From assembly GCA_029865225.1 (NCBI GenBank), contig JAOUHJ010000001.1, positions 114,442 through 178,441 on the forward strand: a DNA stretch of 64,000 nucleotides, written 5' to 3'. This document shows positions 41,376 through 50,459 of the stretch, piece by piece. Source of the DNA: Nitrospira sp. (GTDB taxonomy: Bacteria > Nitrospirota > Nitrospiria > Nitrospirales > Nitrospiraceae). Positions within the stretch are counted from its first letter, which is position 1. Every line of letters begins with the position of its first letter. The notes beneath the pieces were generated by a model. It had not been told where the DNA came from and ran no database searches. It worked only from the letters and a program-made list of their open reading frames with translations. Made by a program: the position numbers and the translations under genes.

Positions 41376-41696
41376 ATGAGCAATATTGTGAACGTCGACA
41401 TTACCATGTACGGAATCGCAGAAGTCCTTTACTGGTGCCTCGAGAGGAATAAAGGGCGAGTACCAGGCGTTGACACGCCGGGCTTCAAGAAGATGCAGGA
41501 TCTATTGGCCGAAAAACCAAAGTCGGGCGACTACTTTACACTCGATCAGTTCTGGAAAAAGAAAGTGACGCTCGGATTGACCGAGGACGAGGTGGCTACA
41601 ATCGATCGTTGCCTCTACGATATTCCAAACTTTGACAACGAACCGCTTCCTCAGATTCGGCACAAATTCTGGCCCCAGCAAGTTGCAAACCACTAA
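41376..41696 (+). CDS. Hypothetical protein (106 aa)
   Basis: GGAGGG precedes the ATG at 41376. Soluble, with Asp/Trp-containing segments (YTLDQFWKKKV, LTEDEVATIDRCLYDIPNFD). No motif recognised. Convergent with the PCP_red gene. Confidence 0.65.
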   Translation: MSNIVNVDITMYGIAEVLYWCLERNKGRVPGVDTPGFKKMQDLLAEKPKSGDYFTLDQFWKKKVTLGLTEDEVATIDRCLYDIPNFDNEPLPQIRHKFWPQQVANH

Positions 41697-41770
41697 AGCT
41701 TGGTCCAGCGTTGGGACGCTGTTCTCAATAAAGGACTTGGGGGGCGAAGCGTCAGTACGGGGTCAACCGA

Positions 41771-42769
41771 TTAGAGGGGGCCTTCGCCTTTGAGGTACTT
41801 GCGAAACCGATCCATGAGTTCAGCTCCCAACGTCCCCCCATCTGGTTTCTTGGTCGACGGGTCGGCAAAGTGACCTCGAATTTCCTGAAGGCGTTTTTCT
41901 GCTTGATCGTTACCCTGTAGCCGCTTTGTTTTCTGGAGAGCTGTCTGAAAGGCATCAAATGTCAATTCCTGATAGCCGAAGGAACGGATACGCTTGACGG
42001 CTTTCATCATGGCTTGGTTTCGAAACGTGGTCAGGTGGTCGGAATCAATCTCCTTCAATCCCAGTTTGCGGGCTCTCCGCTCAGCGGCTTTTCTGATTCC
42101 GCTCCGCACGAAATCAGGAGAGGTCTGGAGCCGCTTCCACGCTTCATCAGACCAGGCAACTCGTGTTTGAGGCGCATCCCATAAGTCCTGTAGAGCCGAT
42201 TCGTCAATGCGTGTCAGGTGCCGTGCCCTGGCAAGATCCTCGGCGTCACGCCTGAGCATATCTGTCACAAATTCTAGTGCAATAGGAGGTGATTGCCTCA
42301 CTTTCTCCTCGAGCAACACAAGGGCTCCCTCAGTCCACTCCATAGCGGGCCCGCCATCGTCATGAAGGTCTCCCAGCGCTTCAACCTTCTCAAACAATTC
42401 GACGTTCACCTCAAGATGGCCACGCTCTTTCGCAATCTCCTCTGCAATCTGTTTGATCATTGCGCGCATGAATTCAGGGACAGTGGCCAACCGTTCCTTT
42501 GCCGCTGCGGTCCATGGAAGGCGACCATCAGCCATCTCTTCGACGGCCGACGCCATACCCGCTTCCCCTCCCATACGCCCCATCATCTGGCCTTTAAACT
42601 GTTCCAAAATTTCTTCCGTAATCGCCTCATAGCCCAACTCTCGCGCTTTCTTTTCAGCCAGACGGCGAACCATGCCGCGCAGAAAGACCGGAGCGCGTTC
42701 CATACGCTTGAGCGCACCGTCGGTCCAGCGAATTTCCGTGGCGGCAGATTCCTGTGAATCAGACATCAA
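41771..42769 (-). CDS. Protein with four tandem PCP_red-like domains (332 aa)
   Basis: Four repeats of about 55-65 residues follow the pattern W-x(5-6)-R-x(4)-P-x-F-x-R-x(4)-A-E..A: WTDGALKRMERAPVFLRGMV, WTAAAKERLATVPEFMRAMI, WTEGALVLLEEKVRQSPPIA and WSDEAWKRLQTSPDFVRSGI. This matches the C-terminal PCP_red domain of light-independent protochlorophyllide reductase subunit B, here without the catalytic part. Nitrospirota encode several such proteins. A protein-interaction or metal/redox role is only a guess. It is followed on the same strand by the HU-type gene. Confidence 0.8.
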   Translation of the reverse strand: MMSDSQESAATEIRWTDGALKRMERAPVFLRGMVRRLAEKKARELGYEAITEEILEQFKGQMMGRMGGEAGMASAVEEMADGRLPWTAAAKERLATVPEFMRAMIKQIAEEIAKERGHLEVNVELFEKVEALGDLHDDGGPAMEWTEGALVLLEEKVRQSPPIALEFVTDMLRRDAEDLARARHLTRIDESALQDLWDAPQTRVAWSDEAWKRLQTSPDFVRSGIRKAAERRARKLGLKEIDSDHLTTFRNQAMMKAVKRIRSFGYQELTFDAFQTALQKTKRLQGNDQAEKRLQEIRGHFADPSTKKPDGGTLGAELMDRFRKYLKGEGPL

Positions 42770-42799
42770 ACTAAGCCCTCTATCAATGAGTTACGCTCG

Positions 42800-43084
42800 T
42801 TATTGATTGAGTAATTCTTTCAACTCTTTGCCGGCCTTAAAAAATGGGACCCGCTTGGCCGGCACCGCCACGGTCTCCCCGGTCTTGGGGTTTCGTCCCT
42901 CTTTCATTCGCCGCGCCCGAAGACGAAAACTGCCGAACCCTCGGATTTCGGTCTTGTCCCCGTTTTTCAGGGAGTCCCGCACACAATCGAAAATTGTGTT
43001 GACGACCACTTCCGCCTGCCGCTTAGTCAAAGTGGTGACTTGCTCAGAGACTCGCTCGATAATCTGCGCCTTGGTCATATCCAC
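42800..43084 (-). CDS. ihfB: HU/IHF-family DNA-binding protein (94 aa)
   Basis: Bends DNA as a dimer. MTKAQIIERVSEQVTTLTKR helix pair, then GSFRLRARRMKEGRNPKTGE (beta-arm with the R-x-x-R-N-P tip). Length is typical. Position after sppA and rpsA in the same orientation matches ihfB in many genomes, but HU versus IHF is not proven. Confidence 0.88.
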   Translation of the reverse strand: MDMTKAQIIERVSEQVTTLTKRQAEVVVNTIFDCVRDSLKNGDKTEIRGFGSFRLRARRMKEGRNPKTGETVAVPAKRVPFFKAGKELKELLNQ

Positions 43085-43124
43085 TCTCCCTCCGCTAGGG
43101 TGAAACTGCCCCGTCTCCGCGCGA

Positions 43125-44036
43125 CTAAAAAGCCATGAGGTATTTCAAACTGACACCCGGCTGCACATCCAACTTAGGCCACACCATGCTGAGCTTTGAA
43201 TCGAGGAGTTCCCGAAGAGAAAATCGTCGCCGAGGTTCGACGACTTTGGGTTCTCCCTCAATTCCCACAACCTCCGCGGCCAGCTGAATGGCATCCTCCA
43301 GATCCCCCAATTCGTCGACCAACTTCGCTTCCTTCGCTTGGCGACCGGTGAAGATACGGCCATCGGCCAATACTTGAGCTGCCCGAAGTTCCATCGCACG
43401 GCCTTCAGCCACGGCCTCGATAAACTGCTTATGAACGTCGTCCATCACGGCTTGGAGCAGTCCTCTTTCCTCCGCGCTCATCTTTCGCAGAGGAGAGCCC
43501 ACATCCTTGTACTTCCCACTCTTGATGATGACCCCCTCCACGCCGATTTTCTGCAACAGCCCTTCGAGGTTGGCCGTTTCCATGATGACCCCGATACTCC
43601 CCGTGAGGGTTCCTGGATTTGCCACGATTCGATCCGTGGCGGCTGCAATATAATATCCGCCCGAGGCGGCAACACTCCCCATGGAGGCAATAACCGCCTT
43701 ATTGCTCTTGTTCCGTACTCGCTTGACCGCATCATAAATCTCTTGCGACGGTACGACGCCGCCTCCCGGAGTATCGATACGGAGGACGATCGCCTTGATC
43801 GAAGGGTTCTCACCAAATTTCTTGAGCTCCCCGACAGTGGCCTGTGAATCCACGATTACGCCCTCAATCCGAATCAAGGCAATACGATCCTCTGTGGACA
43901 AGTCGATGTCCGGGAAAAAGAGATTCATCAAAATGACAGTCCCCATGATCCCCGCCACCAGCCACAGAACCTTACGAAACAAGTGGCGTTTTTGAGGACG
44001 TTCGGCCTGTGCTAAGTCATCTACCATGACATACAA
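43125..44036 (-). CDS. sppA: Signal peptide peptidase SppA (303 aa)
   Basis: Inner-membrane protein with one span (VLWLVAGIMGTVILMNLFF); its protease domain degrades signal-peptide remnants. The catalytic Ser is in VAASGGYY and the Lys dyad partner in KSGKYKDVGS. RIDTPGGGVVPSQEIYD is the family block. Short, 67-kDa-type-lacking form, so it acts as an oligomer. Followed by ihfB on the same strand. Confidence 0.9.
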   Translation of the reverse strand: MYVMVDDLAQAERPQKRHLFRKVLWLVAGIMGTVILMNLFFPDIDLSTEDRIALIRIEGVIVDSQATVGELKKFGENPSIKAIVLRIDTPGGGVVPSQEIYDAVKRVRNKSNKAVIASMGSVAASGGYYIAAATDRIVANPGTLTGSIGVIMETANLEGLLQKIGVEGVIIKSGKYKDVGSPLRKMSAEERGLLQAVMDDVHKQFIEAVAEGRAMELRAAQVLADGRIFTGRQAKEAKLVDELGDLEDAIQLAAEVVGIEGEPKVVEPRRRFSLRELLDSKLSMVWPKLDVQPGVSLKYLMAF

Positions 44037-44060
44037 CCACTCTCGGCTGACAGGACTCGG

Positions 44061-45776
44061 CTAGTCTTGATCTTCCGCTTGTGCTCGTTTCCGGCTCTGC
44101 TTCGCGGCACGACCGAGGCTTTGATCAAGCTCCCCTTGCGATGAGTGATAGTCCTCAACCTGCTTGCGCTCCCAATCAAGTTGATGGTCCCGAAGACTGA
44201 GGGCGATCTTGCGTTCTTCTCGATCGACTTTGATTATCTTCGCCGTGACATCGTCTTGCAACTTAAACTTTTCTTCGAGCTTCGCCGAAGGTTCCAGGCC
44301 GGATTCGCTCGTATGAATCAACCCCTCAACTCCGCCATCCAGTTCGATGAAAATCCCAAAATCGGCAACTTTTGCTACCTTGCCGACCACTGAGTCACCG
44401 ACATGATACCGCGACGGAATCGCCTCATCCCAGGGATCACGCGCCAATTGCTTGTAGCCGAGCGACAGCCGTTCTTTTTCTTTGTCGATACGCAACACCA
44501 CCGCTTCCACTTTTTGCCCTTTTTTGAAGAGTTCCGAAGGATGCTTGATATGCTTCGTCCAGGACATGTCGGAGATATGGATGAGGCCGTCGATGCCTTC
44601 TTCGAGTCCCACAAAAGCACCGAAGTCCGTCAAGCTCTTTACCTTGCCTTCGATACGCGTCCCGGCCGGATATTTGCTTTCGATCATATCCCATGGATTG
44701 GGGGCTGTTTGTTTCATGCCCAATGAAATCTTTCGGCTGGCCGGATCGACATTCAGCACCGCCGCCTCGACCTGATCACCGACCGAGACCACTCTCGACG
44801 GGTGTCGAACTTCGTGCGTCCATGACATTTCCGAGACATGCACCAACCCCTCGACGCCCGGCTCGAGTTCCACAAAGGCCCCATAATCCGTCAAGCTGAC
44901 CACACGCCCGCGAACCCTTGTGCCGATAGGATATTTACCGGCCACATTCGTCCAAGGATCTGCTGTCTTTTGCTTGAGGCCTAACGAAATACGACCCGTT
45001 TCTCGATCGTATTTCAAGACGGTCACCTCAACCTTGTCTCCCACTGTAAACAGTTCCGAGGGATGGCCCACCCGACCCCAGGACATATCAGTGATGTGCA
45101 GCAACCCGTCGATCCCGCCGAGGTCAATGAATGACCCATAATCGGTAATGTTCTTGACCGTCCCTTGAATCAACTGGCCTTCTTTCAGAGTCGCCAACGT
45201 CGTCTGCCGTTTTTTATCTCTTGTTTCCTCAAGGAGTACCCGACGCGAGACTACGACGTTCCCTCGTCGGTGGTTGATCTTGATGATCTTTAAGGGAAAG
45301 ACCTTTCCGACAAGGCCATCTAAGTCTCGGACCGGATGCAAATCGATCTGTGAGCCTGGCAGAAACGCTTTGACGCCGATATCGACCATCATGCCGCCCT
45401 TGATGCGTGACACAATCTTTCCCTCGATGCTCTTTTCGTCTTTATAGAGCTTCTCGAGTTCTTCCCAAATCTTCATCTTGTCCGCTTTTTCCTTGGACAG
45501 GACGAGATTGCCGTCCGCATCTTCACATTCCTCGATATAGACCTGAAGTCGATCACCGATCTTGAGGTTTTCAAGTTCCTCAGATGAAAAATGATCACGA
45601 GGGATCATCCCCTCAGATTTGTAGCCGATATCGACGACGACCTTATCCTTGGTCTGGGCCACCACGCGGCCCTCGGTAATCGTACCTTCCTCTAAATTCC
45701 GGAAGGTTTCCTCGTACAATGCGGCCAATGCGTCACGGTCTAACTGAGCGTCACTGCTGTTGGATACCGTCCCCAT
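44061..45776 (-). CDS. rpsA: 30S ribosomal protein S1 (571 aa)
   Basis: Binds mRNA near the ribosome platform. Six S1 domains are seen; the boundary phrases VKSLTDFGAFVGLEEGIDGL, VVSLTDYGAFVELEPG and VKNITDYGSFIDLGGIDGL repeat, each ended by a (K)ISLGxK-type strand. Length is typical for six-domain S1. It lies in the plsC-rpsA-sppA run. Confidence 0.95.
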   Translation of the reverse strand: MGTVSNSSDAQLDRDALAALYEETFRNLEEGTITEGRVVAQTKDKVVVDIGYKSEGMIPRDHFSSEELENLKIGDRLQVYIEECEDADGNLVLSKEKADKMKIWEELEKLYKDEKSIEGKIVSRIKGGMMVDIGVKAFLPGSQIDLHPVRDLDGLVGKVFPLKIIKINHRRGNVVVSRRVLLEETRDKKRQTTLATLKEGQLIQGTVKNITDYGSFIDLGGIDGLLHITDMSWGRVGHPSELFTVGDKVEVTVLKYDRETGRISLGLKQKTADPWTNVAGKYPIGTRVRGRVVSLTDYGAFVELEPGVEGLVHVSEMSWTHEVRHPSRVVSVGDQVEAAVLNVDPASRKISLGMKQTAPNPWDMIESKYPAGTRIEGKVKSLTDFGAFVGLEEGIDGLIHISDMSWTKHIKHPSELFKKGQKVEAVVLRIDKEKERLSLGYKQLARDPWDEAIPSRYHVGDSVVGKVAKVADFGIFIELDGGVEGLIHTSESGLEPSAKLEEKFKLQDDVTAKIIKVDREERKIALSLRDHQLDWERKQVEDYHSSQGELDQSLGRAAKQSRKRAQAEDQD

Positions 45777-45831
45777 ATGAACGTCCTACTCTTCCGACTG
45801 TTGTCGGGTGCTGATGGTGAAAGTACCGATC

Positions 45832-46524
45832 TCACTCAGCATTGTGAGCATCGGCAGTCTGCCTATCCGACGGACCTACACCAAGATTGTCCTTGCCTTT
45901 AGGAATTGGAACCTGACCTAAGGCTGCAATCTGTTCGATCACCGTCCGGCTGACCTGTTGATAAAACTGTTTGGTGGCTGCCCTTTCTTGTTGTTTCTCG
46001 ACGTTGAACTGAATGGGATCTCCGAATCGTACCGTCACTGGACGCAACCGCGGCCAGGACGCACCAGGCGGGAGGATGTCAAAGGTACCCTTCAGGTACG
46101 CCGGCACGACCGAACAGCCCGTCTGCGCCACAATGACTCCAATCCCTGCCTTTGGCTCTCGCAGGTGGCCGTCAAGACTGCGCCGACCTTCAGGGAAAAT
46201 GACCACCACTTTCCCCGCCCGAATGAGGTTAATCGCCTTGCCAAACGCCTCTCGATCAAGGCGACCGAGCCGAACCGGAATCCAGCCCAATGCCTGCAAT
46301 ATGCCGTTCAAGACTGGGATCGGGAACAAATCATTCCGTCCCAAGTACCAGGCCCTTCGATTCAGCCCACATCCGAGCAGGGGGATATCGAGGTAGCTGG
46401 CATGATTCGCGGCGATCAGCAACCCTCCGGTGCGAGGAACCTGTCCTTCAACTCGATACCGGAAGCACAACCATCCGATGCCCCTGACCAACACCCACAA
46501 GAATCCGTAGACGATCCCGCTCAC
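45832..46524 (-). CDS. plsC: 1-acyl-glycerol-3-phosphate acyltransferase (230 aa)
   Basis: Makes phosphatidic acid at the inner membrane. Acyltransferase motifs: NHASYLD (NHx4D), a later IFPEGRRS and VPAYLKG. N-terminal hydrophobic anchor. Overlaps cmk by 4 bases and lies 55 bases before rpsA. Confidence 0.9.
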   Translation of the reverse strand: MSGIVYGFLWVLVRGIGWLCFRYRVEGQVPRTGGLLIAANHASYLDIPLLGCGLNRRAWYLGRNDLFPIPVLNGILQALGWIPVRLGRLDREAFGKAINLIRAGKVVVIFPEGRRSLDGHLREPKAGIGVIVAQTGCSVVPAYLKGTFDILPPGASWPRLRPVTVRFGDPIQFNVEKQQERAATKQFYQQVSRTVIEQIAALGQVPIPKGKDNLGVGPSDRQTADAHNAE

Positions 46525-47180
46525 AACTCGGTCGCCACGGCTGCCATCATTTGCTCCACGACCTGTTCAGGACTAAGCAGAGAGGTATCGATCAGGCGCG
46601 CGTCAGGTGCTGGAACGAGCGGGTCAATCGGACGAGTCCGATCTCGCTGATCACGGGCCGATAGGTCCTGATACGTCGCCTCAATCGCCCCTCCACGACC
46701 CGCAGCCACGAGTTCACGATGCCGTCTTTCCACTCGAACGGTGGCATCCGCATCCAAGAAAAATTTGTACGGCGCGGTCGGAAATACTCTCGTCCCGATA
46801 TCGCGACCCTCGGCAACCACCGAGCCTCGCTCGCCAATTTGACGCTGGATCGGCAACAGCCATTCGCGGACTCCCGGAATGGCCGATACGAGAGACGCTG
46901 CTGCGGTCACTTCAGGGGTACGGAGATCCCCCGTAACAGAATTCCCATCGATCAGCACGTGGACCGCTCCTTCGTGGAATTCCATGTGAAGCGAGGTCGA
47001 CGGCAAGAGCTTCACCACCTGTTCATGATCGGTCGGTTGGATACCTGATCGCAACACTTTCCATGCGACCGCACGGTACAACGCTCCCGTATCAAGATAG
47101 AGACACCCTAAACGAGCCGCCAATAATTTGGCCACTGTACTCTTGCCCACCCCAGCCGGTCCATCAATCGCGACGATCAC
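46521..47180 (-). CDS. cmk: Cytidylate kinase (219 aa)
   Basis: Phosphorylates CMP/dCMP. P-loop GPAGVGKST at the N-terminus, then the CMP-binding insertion, and RDIGTRVFPTA. Typical length. cmk between aroA and rpsA is a common bacterial order and matches here. Confidence 0.94.
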   Translation of the reverse strand: MIVAIDGPAGVGKSTVAKLLAARLGCLYLDTGALYRAVAWKVLRSGIQPTDHEQVVKLLPSTSLHMEFHEGAVHVLIDGNSVTGDLRTPEVTAAASLVSAIPGVREWLLPIQRQIGERGSVVAEGRDIGTRVFPTAPYKFFLDADATVRVERRHRELVAAGRGGAIEATYQDLSARDQRDRTRPIDPLVPAPDARLIDTSLLSPEQVVEQMMAAVATEL

Positions 47181-47216
47181 AAACCACCTGTCTGTTCACA
47201 CCACACAAACCTGTCA

Positions 47217-48533
47217 TCAATTACTCACAAGTTGAGCAAGAGCCTTATCAAAGTTTGGAAACGACGTGTCCACACAGGCTGTGTCGGTAATCGTCATGCT
47301 TCGTTCCGCCGTAAGCCCACCGATTGCAAGAGACATAGCTACCCGATGGTCTCCGTGGCTCTGCGCTGAGCTTGCAGCTAGAAGGCGACCGTTTTCTCCA
47401 CCTTGCCCCAACCCTCGGATGAACATTCCATCCGGATGCTCCTCTATCCGGGCCCCCATGGCTCGCAGTTCGCTGCTCATCGTTGCGATCCGATCACTCT
47501 CTTTCACTCGTAGTTCTTCGGCTCCAGAAATCACAGTCTCTCCATCCGCTACCGCTGCCGCCACGCAGAGCACGGGAAATTCATCGATCGTTTTCGGAAT
47601 CAATTCGGAATGGATTGTCACCCCCTTCAACGGAGCAGCCTTTACACGAAGATCTCCGACCGGCTCACCTGCCTCTTCACGCAAGGCCAACACCTCGATA
47701 TCAGCGCCCATCTTTTTCATGACGTCTATCAATCCAGTCCGTGTGGGATTCATCCCAACATGGCGAATGGTGATATCCGAACCTGGCACGATCGTCGCGC
47801 CGACGATGAAAAAGGCCGCGGCAGAGAAATCTCCCGGGATGGTAATCTGGACACCTTGCCATCCGACGGATGGTCGCCCTTGCAGAACCAAGGTTTCTTC
47901 TTCCCTCATGAGAGGAATACCAAAGAACTGGAACATTCGTTCCGTATGGTCTCTCGACAAACTCGGCTCCTTGTAGCGAGTCTTCCCATCGGCATAAAGC
48001 CCGGCAAGAAGGAGCGACGACTTCATCTGCGCGCTCGCCACCGGCGACGTGTAGTTGATCCCATGAAGTCCGGAGCCGGTAATCGCCAGAGGAGCCAGCT
48101 CCCCACCCTTGCGGCCTCCGATGACCGCTCCCATTTCGCGCAGCGGCTTGACAACTCGTCCCATCGGACGCCGTCTGATCGACTCATCACCTGTAAGAAC
48201 TGAAAAAAAGTCCTGCCCAGCCAAGAGACCGGTCAATAGCCGAATACCAGTTCCCGAATTCCCACAATCAATCGGAGCGCTGGGTTCGGCTAACCCCCAG
48301 AATCCCTTCCCGCGGACCGTCAATTGTGTTGGGGTATGCGTGATGGGAATCCCAAGACTCTGAAAGGCCCTCATCGTGTTCAGGCAATCTTCCCCCCGAC
48401 AATAGCCCGAGATCGTACTCGTCCCTTCTGCCAGCGCCGTGAGCATAATGGCTCGATGGGTCAGCGACTTGTCGCCGGGAATCGAGATCGTCCCTTTGAG
48501 CGGTCTACCTGGCGTAATCGTCAAGGATGTCAT
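47217..48533 (-). CDS. aroA: EPSP synthase (438 aa)
   Basis: Condenses shikimate-3-phosphate with PEP. Key motifs: PGDKSLTHRA (Lys/Ser near the active site), GNSGTGIRLL, and the catalytic region KESDRI near the C-terminus. Length is normal. The start overlaps the tyrA stop by 4 bases. Confidence 0.94.
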   Translation of the reverse strand: MTSLTITPGRPLKGTISIPGDKSLTHRAIMLTALAEGTSTISGYCRGEDCLNTMRAFQSLGIPITHTPTQLTVRGKGFWGLAEPSAPIDCGNSGTGIRLLTGLLAGQDFFSVLTGDESIRRRPMGRVVKPLREMGAVIGGRKGGELAPLAITGSGLHGINYTSPVASAQMKSSLLLAGLYADGKTRYKEPSLSRDHTERMFQFFGIPLMREEETLVLQGRPSVGWQGVQITIPGDFSAAAFFIVGATIVPGSDITIRHVGMNPTRTGLIDVMKKMGADIEVLALREEAGEPVGDLRVKAAPLKGVTIHSELIPKTIDEFPVLCVAAAVADGETVISGAEELRVKESDRIATMSSELRAMGARIEEHPDGMFIRGLGQGGENGRLLAASSAQSHGDHRVAMSLAIGGLTAERSMTITDTACVDTSFPNFDKALAQLVSN

Positions 48534-49423
48534 GAATGACTCGGTAAAGCGGTATTCAATTTCTCACGCTCGCCTTTCGCCCGTTCGAGCAGATTCTCGA
48601 TCCCGGCCGCATCTCCAGCCTTGATCAGTTGTTTCAACTCTTCCAAGGCTCTGGTGTATCGGTCGATATAGGACACCACATTGTCTCGATTCCACAGAAA
48701 AATGTCTCGCCACATTTCCGGAGAACTGGCAGCAATCCTGGTGGTGTCCCGCAATCCCCCACCGGAATGCCCAGCAAGGTCCAGGGCAGGAACCTGCTGA
48801 TCACGTAGGTCGGACAAGGCATTAATCAATGCAAATGCCGCCACATGCGGCAAGTGACTGACCGCTCCAAGTATTTGGTCGTGCACATGGGGGTCCATCG
48901 TTAAGACAATCGAGCCGGCTTCTTCCCACAATTGCCTCACGCAACTTAAGGCCTTCTGATCGGTCCGTTTCGTGGGCGTCAGGATGCACCGTGCGCCTCT
49001 GAATAGCTGCTCTGATCCGGCTGCAACTCCGGTTTTTTCTTTTCCCGCGATAGGATGGGCACCGACAAAGTGCACACCCGACGGCATCGCCGCCTCCGAC
49101 CGCTCGACGAGCGTGCCCTTCACGCTCCCAACATCACTGACTATCGCACCCGCGTTTAAACAATGCCCCCATTCCTGGAGGTGACGCTCATAGGTATCGA
49201 CGGGTGTCGCCAATATGACCAAATCTGCCCCGCGTACCGCCTCCTGAGGATCGGCCACATATCGATCGATGGCGCCTAACGCAACGGCCGTCTTCAAATT
49301 CTCGACGCGCCGACCGACACCAACAACCTGATCGGCCAGTCCCCGTCGCCGGATGATCATGCCTAGCGATCCCCCGATCAACCCTACGCCGATGATCACA
49401 ACCTGTTTGAAATGAACGGCCAT
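48530..49423 (-). CDS. tyrA: Prephenate dehydrogenase (297 aa)
   Basis: NAD(P)-dependent step to 4-hydroxyphenylpyruvate (or arogenate dehydrogenase). Nucleotide loop GVGLIGGSLG at residues 12-21, catalytic His in HPIAGKEKTG. No fused chorismate mutase or ACT domain. Located between aroF and aroA in one operon. Confidence 0.92.
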   Translation of the reverse strand: MAVHFKQVVIIGVGLIGGSLGMIIRRRGLADQVVGVGRRVENLKTAVALGAIDRYVADPQEAVRGADLVILATPVDTYERHLQEWGHCLNAGAIVSDVGSVKGTLVERSEAAMPSGVHFVGAHPIAGKEKTGVAAGSEQLFRGARCILTPTKRTDQKALSCVRQLWEEAGSIVLTMDPHVHDQILGAVSHLPHVAAFALINALSDLRDQQVPALDLAGHSGGGLRDTTRIAASSPEMWRDIFLWNRDNVVSYIDRYTRALEELKQLIKAGDAAGIENLLERAKGEREKLNTALPSHS

Positions 49424-49429
49424 CGTCCC

Positions 49430-50443
49430 TTAGAGCTCTCTCCCCACAGCTTTGGCAATATTCTTGAGATCACCCATGAGAGATTTGAATTTGGAGGGTT
49501 TGATCGACTCTTCACCGTCGCACAAGGCACACTCCGGATTTGAATGCACCTCGATCAGAAGCCCATCGGCCCCGGCTGCAACCGCGGCTTTCGACATCGG
49601 AGCGACAAGAGCCCATTTCCCGGTGGCATGACTGGGGTCGACAATGACAGGTAAATGTGAGAGCTCTTTCAAGGTGGGGATGGCGGCGAGATCCAGCGTA
49701 TTGCGATATTGTGTTTCGAACGTGCGGATCCCGCGTTCGCACAACATGACATTCTGGTTTCCGCGCGACATGATGTACTCAGCCGACAGAAGAAACTCTT
49801 TGATAGTTGCCGACAGCCCTCGCTTCAGAAGTACCGGCTTGTCGTATGCGCCGACCTCCTTGAGCAGCTCAAAATTCTGCATGTTGCGAGCCCCAATCTG
49901 GATGATATCCGCCTTCTCGAGAAAGAGCTCGATATCCCTCGTGTCCAAAATTTCACTCACGACCGGTAATCCTGTCTGCTTTCTCGCTTCGACCAAATAA
50001 TCGAGTCCTTCTCGCCCCAACCCCTGGAACGAATAAGGTGATGTTCTCGGCTTATACGCCCCTCCCCGAAGAATCGAGGCTCCCGCAGCCTTGACCTCAT
50101 GGGCAATCCCCATCGTGAGCTCAAGACGTTCGACCGCACAAGGCCCTGCCATAATGGCCAACTTTTTCGCTCCGATCTTGACCCCACCAACGTCGATGAT
50201 CGTCACGTCTTTCTTAAACTCGCGACTCACCAGTTTCCATGGAGCAAGAATCGGCAAGACACTTTCAACACCTGGAAGTGCCGTCAAGGGTTGGTTATGC
50301 AGGATTCGATCGTCTCCGATCACGCCGATGATGGTGCGTTCCTGCCCGGTAGAGATTTGTGATTTCAGCCCTAAATCGCGGAGCCGATCGATAATATGAT
50401 CGACCTCGCTTTCCGAGGCTTCAGGTTTCAACACGATGATCAT
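49430..50443 (-). CDS. aroF: 3-deoxy-7-phosphoheptulonate synthase (DAHP synthase) (337 aa)
   Basis: First committed step of the shikimate pathway, PEP plus erythrose-4-phosphate. Type I-beta form: N-terminal ferredoxin-like domain (residues 1-70), then a TIM barrel with AGPCAVE, RGGAYKPRTSPYSFQG (PEP/E4P site) and VDPSHATG. Feedback inhibition through the N-terminal domain is possible. Lies 6 bases before tyrA. Confidence 0.93.
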   Translation of the reverse strand: MIIVLKPEASESEVDHIIDRLRDLGLKSQISTGQERTIIGVIGDDRILHNQPLTALPGVESVLPILAPWKLVSREFKKDVTIIDVGGVKIGAKKLAIMAGPCAVERLELTMGIAHEVKAAGASILRGGAYKPRTSPYSFQGLGREGLDYLVEARKQTGLPVVSEILDTRDIELFLEKADIIQIGARNMQNFELLKEVGAYDKPVLLKRGLSATIKEFLLSAEYIMSRGNQNVMLCERGIRTFETQYRNTLDLAAIPTLKELSHLPVIVDPSHATGKWALVAPMSKAAVAAGADGLLIEVHSNPECALCDGEESIKPSKFKSLMGDLKNIAKAVGREL

Positions 50444-50459
50444 AATTCCCTCGCTATTG

